From JAQVEM01 sp964616545 (GTDB lineage Bacteria > Actinomycetota > Humimicrobiia > Humimicrobiales > Humimicrobiaceae): DNA of 6,736 bases. The translations under genes and the position numbers were made by a program. How positions within the stretch are numbered: position 1 is the first letter of the stretch; every line of letters begins with the position of its first letter. The notes under the pieces are model-generated. The model made no database searches. It was not told the DNA's origin and saw only the letters and a program-made list of their open reading frames with translations. Positions 1 through 6,498 of the stretch are shown here, in pieces. The stretch covers positions 1-6,736 of the forward strand of contig CAZTUA010000003.1 in the NCBI GenBank assembly GCA_964616545.1. Reading direction: 5' to 3'.

Positions 1-1
1 G

Positions 2-85
2 GATAATGTAAACTTAAGAAAAGCAGGGATAAAGGATATGAGGCACTGGAAGGAAGCACTCCGGGATTATATAGATAGCAGATAA
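2..85 (+). CDS. Possible C-terminal fragment of an unidentified protein (5' end outside window)
   Basis: Reading from base 2, 27 codons stay open and end at a TAA (83-85). The tail contains DMRHWKEALRDYIDSR, a charged, helix-like C-terminus. No domain or catalytic motif is visible, so no function is assigned. An open stretch this short could occur by chance. The balanced residue composition and the switch to clearly noncoding AT-rich sequence after the stop favour a real gene end. It converges on the membrane glycosyltransferase-like gene, whose stop lies 144 bases away. Sequence left of the window would settle it. Confidence 0.45.
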   Translation, partial: DNVNLRKAGIKDMRHWKEALRDYIDSR

Positions 86-148
86 TAGATTTTTGTGCAT
101 GTTTGATTATAAAGTCTGGCGGAAAACTAAATAAAAAGTGAGAGAATA

Positions 149-196
149 TAATATCCAGAGGGTATGCGGATAAGAGAAATCCATATCCTGATATTA
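149..196. terminator. Imperfect hairpin in a convergent gap, possible bidirectional transcription end
   Basis: TAATATC (149-155) pairs with GATATTA (190-196). Inside it, AGGGTATG (159-166) pairs with CATATCCT (182-189) with one G-U wobble, and GAT (169-171) pairs with ATC (179-181) around an AAGAGAA loop. Together this gives about 18 pairs with two small one-sided bulges. It lies between two convergent gene ends, where a shared terminator is expected. The stem is AT-rich and no clean T-tract follows on either strand, so it is not a textbook intrinsic terminator. An RNA-stabilising 3' stem is equally possible. Confidence 0.35.
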
Positions 197-229
197 GATG
201 CTCCTGCTTATTGAAATTGGTTTCTTATA

Positions 230-2158
230 TTATTTGCTTGATATATCAAACTCTATTTTTTCTGTTTCAAAATAGGTGTCCTGTGAGGTTATACGGAAAT
301 CTATTTCGGCTTTTCCGGGAGATGCACATTGCAGTACCAGTATAATATTTATATAATCATTTGCTCTGACCGGAAATGTCTTTACCCACATATACTTTCC
401 CTGCCACATGGAGGGTTCCAGGTTTATAGCCGCCTTCCGGTCAACACCGAGAAAGTCAAGATTGTCAGATAGTGAAAGCTCAATCGAAGTGATCTCTGCA
501 TCCTCATCATTATCGTTTATAATGCGGTATTCTATTTCAAGCTTTTCTCCGAAACTGAAATATTCCTGTTCAAAGTCATGTGTTATATTTATATCTTTCT
601 TCTTACCGCCGTATTCATAGAATACGATGGGCTCGTCCATGCGCTCCCACCTGTAGCGGAATATTTCTTTTACATTGAAAGCAGCTATGAGCTCCTCCTC
701 GATGTTGACAAAATATACTTTCTTTCCCTCTTCCAGATTTTTAATGACATCTTCCGGCGTGTACCTTTCATCCTTATGTGTTATTAAGGTTACTTTTTTA
801 TCAGGTCTTTCATAAATATTTATAAATTCACCTATATTTGATGAAGAAGAGACTACATAGATGACAGACCCGCCTTCCGCATGATCAAATATCCGTTCCC
901 AGAAGTTATATATTTCCAGAGGTTCTGATCGGTCTGCTTCTTTGTAGTTTTTTGCTGCAAGCAGGGCTGGAGATGCCATGAAAAAGATAAATAAAATAGT
1001 GATTACAAAATAGTTAAATATTTTGATTCTTTTCGGCCTGCCTTTATTTTTTAAGCTGCTGCGTGTATATGTTGTCTCATATCCAGCTTTTTTAAATAAG
1101 CCGGTAATCCGGTCATATATAAAAAGAAATCCATATGATATATAAATCGATATGATAATCAGGGTGTTCAGAGTATAATTAGCAGGCATCCATCCCAGGT
1201 AAAGGATTGTTATCAGCAGATTTAGAAATATCAGGAAAATTGAGGAGACCGCCAATCTCCAGTTTTTCCTGAAAAGATAAATAATACCCAGCAATGCAAT
1301 AATTAAAAGCAGCGGTCCCAGGTTACTGTAGATTATCTCAATAAATTGTTTCCCTGCAGTTGCAAAACTCTTTATGTCCCAGTGGTTAAAAGTGCTGCCG
1401 TGAACCCTTCCGTCAACATTTCTACCGGTAATATAATAAACAAAATTTTTTAAAGTAGTTACAGGTCCATAGCCCTGAAGAGATCTTACTGGGAGCCACC
1501 CGTAGAGGGTAAGAGGCATTAAGAAAAATAAAATACCTGTAAATACTGCTTTTACATTCTTAAACATATCCGGCTTTACAAGAATTATGTATAAGATAAA
1601 AGCAGGCATGATAAAAAAAGCAAGTGGATGATTCGTAAGGCTAAGGCCCAGTGCGGCTGCAAAAAAATACAGTTTCTTCCTTTCGGGTCTTTCAGCGTAT
1701 GAAAACATGGCAAAGAGTATGAGAGCTATAAAAAAACTGTTTAATGTATCAAATTCAAGTCTGTTTGCGACAGTCCAGTAGTCAAATAAAAATGCAAAAG
1801 TAAGAGAGGCTGCAAAGCTTATAATTACATTTTTAACAAGTTTGTTTATGGCGAGGAAAACAAAAAGGATGGTTAGGGCCCCGAATACAGCTGATATCAG
1901 GTTTAGCCTGTATGAAAGTTCACCAACAGGTATGATCGAGAAAAGTTTTCCTATAATTGAGAATGCGGGGTAACCTGTGGGGACCATTACCTGCATTATG
2001 GGCAGTTGAAGGGCATACCATGTGGTATCTCCGCCGACGAGTTTTCTCTCGAGTGTCAGGATATAGATGATGAACGGTACGGCAAATGAAAGGATTGAGA
2101 ATATCGGTACACGGTATTTAAGAAATACTTCTTTTATCCTATCAGCATAATATAACAT
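230..2158 (-). CDS. DUF2723-type polytopic membrane protein, probable GT-C glycosyltransferase
   Basis: A 642-aa protein with about ten hydrophobic spans (near residues 17-36, 84-106, 110-127, 139-153, 160-195, 203-222, 277-297, 302-322, 330-348, 383-402), then about 240 soluble residues. The N-terminal half has the DUF2723/TMEM260-like order: an acidic loop after TM1 (GGDTTWYA, Asp44), TGYPAFSIIGKLF, YRLNLISAVFGAL (83-95), GLSLTNHP (171-178), and WLPVRS followed by LKNFVYYITGRN (221-247). The family is thought to transfer sugars from polyprenyl-phosphate donors outside the membrane; that role here is inferred. The loop differs from the usual DSGE...HPPGYP pattern: only Asp44 and GYP remain. 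Residues about 520-642 look like an all-beta, immunoglobulin-like domain. The ATG is the only usable start because an in-frame TAA lies two codons upstream. AGGAG (2173-2177) is unusually far away, 14 nt. Sugar and acceptor are unknown. Confidence 0.82.
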   Translation of the reverse strand: MLYYADRIKEVFLKYRVPIFSILSFAVPFIIYILTLERKLVGGDTTWYALQLPIMQVMVPTGYPAFSIIGKLFSIIPVGELSYRLNLISAVFGALTILFVFLAINKLVKNVIISFAASLTFAFLFDYWTVANRLEFDTLNSFFIALILFAMFSYAERPERKKLYFFAAALGLSLTNHPLAFFIMPAFILYIILVKPDMFKNVKAVFTGILFFLMPLTLYGWLPVRSLQGYGPVTTLKNFVYYITGRNVDGRVHGSTFNHWDIKSFATAGKQFIEIIYSNLGPLLLIIALLGIIYLFRKNWRLAVSSIFLIFLNLLITILYLGWMPANYTLNTLIIISIYISYGFLFIYDRITGLFKKAGYETTYTRSSLKNKGRPKRIKIFNYFVITILFIFFMASPALLAAKNYKEADRSEPLEIYNFWERIFDHAEGGSVIYVVSSSSNIGEFINIYERPDKKVTLITHKDERYTPEDVIKNLEEGKKVYFVNIEEELIAAFNVKEIFRYRWERMDEPIVFYEYGGKKKDINITHDFEQEYFSFGEKLEIEYRIINDNDEDAEITSIELSLSDNLDFLGVDRKAAINLEPSMWQGKYMWVKTFPVRANDYINIILVLQCASPGKAEIDFRITSQDTYFETEKIEFDISSK

Positions 2159-2308
2159 TTTTTAGCGCCGTTCTCCTGACAGTACCGGTTGATAAATGTT
2201 AAACCCGGAAAGGAGCATAACCTTAAATACTTCTGAGGTTTTTAAACTTAACAAATGATATCAGAAAACTATTTTTAAAGAAACCTAAGATCTTGATTCT
2301 TGCAAAGA

Positions 2309-2331
2309 GCAATAGATGGTATTTCTATTGC
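2309..2331. promoter_or_regulatory. Operator-like inverted repeat ahead of the methyltransferase operon
   Basis: GCAATAGA (2309-2316) and TCTATTGC (2324-2331) form a perfect 8-bp dyad with a 7-nt spacer. The centre-to-centre spacing is about 15 bp. It lies in the 225-bp gap between two divergent genes and overlaps the proposed -35 element of the + strand operon. That size and position suit a dimeric repressor site. As RNA it would be a weak stem with no T-tract, so a terminator is unlikely. The binding protein is unknown and no regulator gene is present in the window. Confidence 0.4.
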
Positions 2332-2356
2332 GGAAAGTCTACTATAATGGGATAAT
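2328..2356 (+). promoter_or_regulatory. Candidate sigma-70-type promoter for the methyltransferase/oxidoreductase operon
   Basis: TTGCGG (2328-2333) and GATAAT (2351-2356) are separated by 17 nt, which predicts a transcript start near 2363 and a leader of about 20 nt before the TTG start. A perfect TATAAT (2343-2348) sits slightly upstream and could be the true -10, but no good -35 lies at the right distance from it. The call rests on hexamer match and spacing only. Confidence 0.4.
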
Positions 2357-2372
2357 ATTTTAATTTTAAAAT

Positions 2373-2386
2373 AAGGATCTGTCTTG
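2373..2386 (+). promoter_or_regulatory. Ribosome binding site that fixes a TTG start
   Basis: AAGGA (2373-2377) lies 6 nt before TTG (2384-2386). The first in-frame ATG is at about residue 40, inside the N-terminal zinc-ribbon region and after the first Cys pair, so starting there would destroy the ribbon. The TTG start is therefore well supported. Confidence 0.7.
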
Positions 2387-3310
2387 AATTTTGAAAATAA
2401 AATTAAAAGTGAAGCCAGATTGGAAACTGTAGCATGTAATCTTTGCGGATCTGAAGATTACAGTGTTTTGATAGAGCCCGGTGTAAAAGAATTTGATCCA
2501 ATGCAGGTTATAACTGCATCTAAAGGGATAAGAGGTACCCAGAGAATTGTACGCTGTTCAAACTGCGGGCTTGTTTATGTAAATCCAAGGATTGATACAG
2601 AAACTGTGGCTTACAGTTACAGTAATGCAAAAGACGAAGTCTACGTAAAGGGAGCTGCCGGCCGAAAGCGTACTTTCAGGCGATATGTAAAAAAGATAGG
2701 GAAATGGCGCAGGCCACCGGGGAGGCTTCTTGATATTGGTTGTGCGGCAGGTTTCTTTGTTCACGAAGCACGCAAATGTGGATGGGATGCAACAGGTATT
2801 GAACCCAGTAAATGGCTTGTTAAATGGGGGATAAAAAATCTTGGAGAGAAGCTTTATGAAGGTACCTTACGGCAAGGCAGGTTTAAGGAGGGTGAATTTG
2901 ATTTGCTGACAATGTGGGATGTGCTGGAACATCTGCCTGACCCGGCCGGCGAGCTGCATGAATGCAACCGCATCCTCAAGCAGGGTGGAATGCTTGTCAT
3001 CAATTACCCGGATTTTGGCAGTATACTGGCAAGACTTACGGGCAGCCGCTGGTGGTTCTTATTATCAAATCATCTATATTATTTTACACCTGATACCATG
3101 CGCAGGTATCTTCAAAAGTCTGGCTTTGAGGTAAAGCGGTTTTCTCCACACTGGCAGACGCTGCCGCTTGGTTATCTATCAAAGATACTGGGCATATACA
3201 GTAATAGATTATCACGAATCAGCGGGCGTTTTTTTAAGGTTCTGGGACTTGAAAATATTCCTATACCTTATTATGCAGCACAAACCAATGTCATTGCGGT
3301 TAAGAAATAA
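2384..3310 (+). CDS. Class I SAM-dependent methyltransferase with N-terminal zinc ribbon
   Basis: A 308-aa cytoplasmic protein. Two Cys pairs, CNLC (18-21) and CSNC (58-61, followed by GLVYVNPR), form the treble-clef/zinc-ribbon start common in Methyltransf_23-type proteins of surface-polysaccharide and secondary-metabolite clusters. The Rossmann core follows: motif I LLDIGCAAG (115-123), the acidic ribose-binding Glu140 in GIEPS, and DVLEHLPDP (179-187), then GGMLVINYPD and the family's SNHLYYFTPDTM segment (228-239). It should transfer a methyl group from S-adenosylmethionine. The acceptor cannot be read from the sequence, but small sugars and lipids are usual for relatives. It is the first gene of a tight operon, 14 nt before the flavoprotein. 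Start is TTG with AAGGA 6 nt upstream. All key motifs are intact. A UbiG-like quinone methyltransferase is less likely because of the zinc ribbon. Confidence 0.88.
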   Translation: MNFENKIKSEARLETVACNLCGSEDYSVLIEPGVKEFDPMQVITASKGIRGTQRIVRCSNCGLVYVNPRIDTETVAYSYSNAKDEVYVKGAAGRKRTFRRYVKKIGKWRRPPGRLLDIGCAAGFFVHEARKCGWDATGIEPSKWLVKWGIKNLGEKLYEGTLRQGRFKEGEFDLLTMWDVLEHLPDPAGELHECNRILKQGGMLVINYPDFGSILARLTGSRWWFLLSNHLYYFTPDTMRRYLQKSGFEVKRFSPHWQTLPLGYLSKILGIYSNRLSRISGRFFKVLGLENIPIPYYAAQTNVIAVKK

Positions 3311-3324
3311 TATAAAAGGAAGGT

Positions 3325-4755
3325 ATGGGCAATAATATACAAGATAAAAAGCGCAAAGCGATAGTCCTGGGGGCCGGGGCTACAGGTCTTGCTGCGGCAT
3401 GGAGACTTGCGCAAAATGATTTTAAAGTAAAAGTTTTTGAAAAAGAAGATCATATTGGCGGCCAGGCCCGGACATTCAGACATAACGATTTTCTAATGGA
3501 CCTTGGGCCTCACAAAATTTTCTCAAATCTGGATTATGTGATGAAGGTTATACGGGATCTCCTGAAGGATGATTTAATTGAGAGGAAGAAAAGGAGCAGG
3601 ATCCTGGTAAATGGTAAGTATATAAACTTTCCGATAAAGCCTAAAGAGATGATTACCGTTTTGAAGCCCTGGCAGGGGGTCAGGGTCATTTCAAATTTTT
3701 TAATCACTATACTGCTGTCAGACCGTAAGAATGTCAGAGTCAACAATTATGAAGATTGGATGATAAAGCATTTCGGCCGCGTGATGTACGAGATGTTTGT
3801 AAGACCGACTACAGAGAAAATATGGGGCGAATCCCATTCGCTGGGAGTAGAACTGGCGGAAACCAGGATAAGGGTTCCAAATATTAAAGAAATGTTTAAA
3901 GAGGTTGTGCTGAAGATCAAACCCGGCAGGCTGGTTAATGCTGAGACATTTTTTTATCCCAGATACGGAATTGGTATGATCCCGGACAGGATGTTCGCAA
4001 AACTAAAAGAATCGGGCGGTATAGTAGAATGCGGAATACATCCTGTAGAGATTAAGACAGCCGACGGTCATATAAGTAATATAAAATGGTCTGATGGCAC
4101 TTACGAAAATATCGGCAAGGAAGACATACTTGTTTCTACCATCCCAAAAAAGGACCTTATCGACATAATGGATTCTTCCCCTGATGAGGATACCAGCATC
4201 GCCCTCAGTTCCCTTAAGGAAAGAAGCATAATTCTTGTGTATATAATAGTTAACAGGCCGTCTGTTACAAGTGATAACTGGATTTTCTTCCCCGGAAAGG
4301 AAATAGTGTTTAACAGGCTTTTTGAGCAAAAGAATTGCAGCCCATTTATGTGTCCGAAAGACAGGACAATACTTTGCCTGGAAGTTACATGCCACCTTGA
4401 CGACCCTGTCTGGCGTACCTCAGTTAATGACCTTTACAGCAAGATTGTGGAAAACCTCGAGACAGCAGGGCTGGTGGAACCAGAAGATATTGTAGATCAT
4501 TTTCAGGTGAAATTGGCCCATGCTTATCCTATTCTTGATATTTATCATAAGGGTAATCTTGAAACAGTCATGGATTATTTTGACAGGTATGAAAACCTGT
4601 ATTCAATTGGCAGGCAGGGAGGTTCAATATATGGCGGAGTCCCTGATTGCATGGACATGGGATTCATTACAGGTGATTTTATAATTTCGAAACGCCCTCA
4701 TAATCAATGGAAAGCTGAACGCGAAAGGTTCAATGAATATATAGTAATTGATTGA
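3325..4755 (+). CDS. FAD-dependent oxidoreductase, HemY/UDP-galactopyranose-mutase-like (COG1232-type)
   Basis: A 476-aa protein with an N-terminal dinucleotide fold: VLGAGATGLAAA (14-25), the FAD-ribose acid Glu39 in VFEKEDHIGG, then Arg49. GPHKIFS (61-67) matches the GPHIFH/GGHRFF site of UDP-galactopyranose mutases and protoporphyrinogen-oxidase-like proteins. EDWMIKHFGRVMYEMFVRPT (143-162), KIWG, FFYPRYGIGMIPD (209-221) and a C-terminal FAD-closing segment YSIGRQGGSIYGG (426-438) complete the family order. Members of this long form (mutases are nearer 370-390 aa) often sit among glycosyltransferases and are annotated as amine oxidase or HemY-like without a proven substrate. The 14-nt gap and the AAGGAAGG site (3316-3323) indicate co-transcription and probable shared function with the preceding methyltransferase. 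Redox or isomerising chemistry on a sugar-nucleotide or polyprenoid is inferred. No haem gene is nearby, so true protoporphyrinogen oxidase is unlikely. Confidence 0.85.
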   Translation: MGNNIQDKKRKAIVLGAGATGLAAAWRLAQNDFKVKVFEKEDHIGGQARTFRHNDFLMDLGPHKIFSNLDYVMKVIRDLLKDDLIERKKRSRILVNGKYINFPIKPKEMITVLKPWQGVRVISNFLITILLSDRKNVRVNNYEDWMIKHFGRVMYEMFVRPTTEKIWGESHSLGVELAETRIRVPNIKEMFKEVVLKIKPGRLVNAETFFYPRYGIGMIPDRMFAKLKESGGIVECGIHPVEIKTADGHISNIKWSDGTYENIGKEDILVSTIPKKDLIDIMDSSPDEDTSIALSSLKERSIILVYIIVNRPSVTSDNWIFFPGKEIVFNRLFEQKNCSPFMCPKDRTILCLEVTCHLDDPVWRTSVNDLYSKIVENLETAGLVEPEDIVDHFQVKLAHAYPILDIYHKGNLETVMDYFDRYENLYSIGRQGGSIYGGVPDCMDMGFITGDFIISKRPHNQWKAERERFNEYIVID

Positions 4756-4785
4756 GTGTGGTATTTTTACCGTTAACATTTAAAA

Positions 4786-6360
4786 TTATGTTATATTCAA
4801 TCGGGCTGATTTTTTAACAAGCTTCCTTATTTTTATAAGCCTGTATATATTCATTTCACTTTTTGTTTCAAACTTCTTCCTCAGTAAATCAAATGGTTGC
4901 TTTATCACTTTAAAAGGGTGAAAAATTAGTTTGAATAATAGAAATTTTAAATATGTCATATTCCTGAACCTGCATAACTCTGGATAATCATTTCGCCATG
5001 TAGGGGCAAAAGTCAGTTCAGAATAATCTGAATATCCTTTAAATAGATCAAATGTTTTTGTTCCCGGGATAGGGGTCATGATAAAAAGAGCTATTTCATC
5101 TATTCCTGCCCTGGTAAGCTCTTTTATATATTTTTGTGTTAAGAACCGGTCAAAGCTGTCTTCGCCGGGAAATCCCAGGACAAAGCATGCCTGTGACCTG
5201 ATTCCCAATCTGTTCATTTCCGATGTCATTTCCAGGGCAAATTTATGCTTAAACGGCTTGTTCATAAGTTTCAGTATTTTTTTTGATCCTGATTCCGGTG
5301 AAAAAGAAATGTAATTACAGCCTGCCTGTTTCATCAAACTGAGAGTATCTATGCTGATAGTTTCAATTTTGCTTCCAGAAGCAAGTTTCCATGTTATTTT
5401 TAAATCCCTGTCAATAATCAGCCTGCATATATCAATAATACGTTTTTCATTTGTTGTAGGATTTAGATCTTCAAGGTGAAATTCAGATACGTTATATTCA
5501 GCAGACAAAAATTCAAATTCTTTTACCACATTTTTGGGGCTGCGGGCTCTCCATTTATTATTGTTCATAGAAGGTACAACACAAAATGAACAGTTGAAGG
5601 GGCACCCCCTGGATGTCATGACTGAAAGGTAATTTCCCTGCATGGGACCATGTGAATATCCAAGTTCCCAGTAATTTTTGACCGGGAACAGGTCCCATGC
5701 AGGAAACGGCAGGGAATCAAGACCGTAGTTGATATTTGTATCATTGTTTACCGTATATCTGCCGTCAGTTTTCTTATAAATAATACCCGGGATAGAACTG
5801 ATTGCAGAATTGTCTCCATGTTCCAGATTGTTTATCAGGGCCGGGACATTTTCTTCGCATTCTCCCTGAATAATGTAATCTGCACCGGAATCAAAAAAAA
5901 CTTTATAGATAAATTTTAACGGACAACCTATAACACCCTGGGAATTTTCTATAAGTATTATCCTCATTAAGGGATAATTTTCTTTTATAAGTCTTATAGT
6001 CTTATGCAAAACATAATTAGCCATTACAGTGCTGACGTAAAGGATGCAGTACCTGCAGTCTGCAGGTATCTTCCTGACTGTTTCATCAAATGTAATGCCC
6101 TGTATTATATACCTGTCCTCGGCCCATGCATTAAGGGGGTTTTCTCCAAAAGAATCTATGACCCCTATGTCGTATTTTTCTCTGAGAACAGCTGCAAGAT
6201 ATGCGGCAATTATCGGCATATATGGTATGCCGCTGCCAAGATTGTCCTGATGAAGCGTTACTAACTGGGGGCATATAATTGTAATTTTTGTTTTCAATAG
6301 TATATAAATTAAATAGTTCCAGAATATTATTTTACCTGCCTGAATAAAACATATTATCAT
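4786..6360 (-). CDS. B12-binding-domain radical SAM protein
   Basis: A 524-aa enzyme of the class B (cobalamin-binding type) radical SAM layout. Residues about 24-190 form a flavodoxin-like domain: KITIICPQ, MPIIAAYLAAVLREKYDIGVID, YIIQGECEENVPALI. The linker GLDSLPFPAWDLFP (213-226) precedes the radical SAM core: SRGCPFNCSFC carries the 4Fe-4S ligands Cys253, Cys257 and Cys260, then EFHLEDLNP, SFSPESGSKKIL (352-363), ACFVLGFPGE (391-400) and a MTPIPGTK strand end. The MetH-type DxHxxG cobalamin motif is absent, as in many of this class, so B12 use is likely but not proven. The end (about 467-524) is strongly basic and hydrophobic. Typical reactions are methylation or ring rearrangement of unactivated carbons in lipids or natural products; the substrate is unknown. 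The start is doubtful: the ATG has AGGAA 14 nt upstream, and an in-frame TTG at 6297 would begin MKTKITIICPQ at the fold. Confidence 0.88.
   Translation of the reverse strand: MIICFIQAGKIIFWNYLIYILLKTKITIICPQLVTLHQDNLGSGIPYMPIIAAYLAAVLREKYDIGVIDSFGENPLNAWAEDRYIIQGITFDETVRKIPADCRYCILYVSTVMANYVLHKTIRLIKENYPLMRIILIENSQGVIGCPLKFIYKVFFDSGADYIIQGECEENVPALINNLEHGDNSAISSIPGIIYKKTDGRYTVNNDTNINYGLDSLPFPAWDLFPVKNYWELGYSHGPMQGNYLSVMTSRGCPFNCSFCVVPSMNNNKWRARSPKNVVKEFEFLSAEYNVSEFHLEDLNPTTNEKRIIDICRLIIDRDLKITWKLASGSKIETISIDTLSLMKQAGCNYISFSPESGSKKILKLMNKPFKHKFALEMTSEMNRLGIRSQACFVLGFPGEDSFDRFLTQKYIKELTRAGIDEIALFIMTPIPGTKTFDLFKGYSDYSELTFAPTWRNDYPELCRFRNMTYLKFLLFKLIFHPFKVIKQPFDLLRKKFETKSEMNIYRLIKIRKLVKKSARLNIT
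6050..6068. repeat. 19-bp perfect palindrome inside the radical SAM gene
   Basis: TACCTGCAGTCTGCAGGTA has two 9-bp arms around a single T. On the coding (minus) strand it encodes part of PADCRY near residues 99-104. It may be chance, or an intragenic protein-binding or recombination site. No second copy is seen in the window. Confidence 0.5.
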
Positions 6361-6441
6361 AATTTTTAATAAGTTTCCTATTAACCAGGAAAGAATAATT
6401 ACGGCCCCCGGTTATTATTAAACATTGTAAAATATCATTAT

Positions 6442-6470
6442 TTGTAGTAAAAATTATTTTTAATTATCAA
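6442..6470 (+). promoter_or_regulatory. Weak candidate promoter for the membrane protein at the right edge
   Basis: TTGTAG (6442-6447) and TATCAA (6465-6470) are separated by 17 nt in a very AT-rich divergent gap, and would start transcription about 22 nt before the ATG at 6499. Matches to consensus are partial and such hexamers are common in AT-rich DNA. Confidence 0.22.
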
Positions 6471-6498
6471 ATTTACGTTTAATATAGGTTTATTTACA

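Noticed and set aside
408..787. Two short plus-strand open frames under the GT-C gene
   Set aside because: Antisense shadows. The minus-strand frame carries the conserved motifs and continues through this stretch.
3102..3115. 12-mer GCAGGTATCTTC shared with position 6062
   Set aside because: Shared 12-mers are expected a few times in a window this size, and both copies lie inside unrelated coding sequence.
4003..4395. 130-codon open frame on the minus strand inside the flavoprotein gene
   Set aside because: It is fully antisense to a well-supported gene with family motifs on both sides of it, and its own translation shows no domain.
3325..4755. Protoporphyrinogen oxidase (haem synthesis) as the flavoprotein's role
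   Set aside because: The family resemblance is generic, the GPH motif is mutase-like, and no haem gene is nearby.
4760..4771. GGTA-TTTT-TACC mini-hairpin between the convergent flavoprotein and radical SAM genes
   Set aside because: Only a 4-bp stem extended by wobble pairs, too weak to call a terminator in this 30-bp gap.
6004..6264. Overlapping plus-strand open frames near the 5' end of the radical SAM gene
   Set aside because: Both are antisense to the cobalamin-type domain and lack a ribosome site or recognisable domain.
6379..6417. Inverted repeat TATTAACC ... GGTTATTA in the right-hand divergent gap
   Set aside because: One mismatch and a 23-nt loop in AT-rich DNA; expected by chance.
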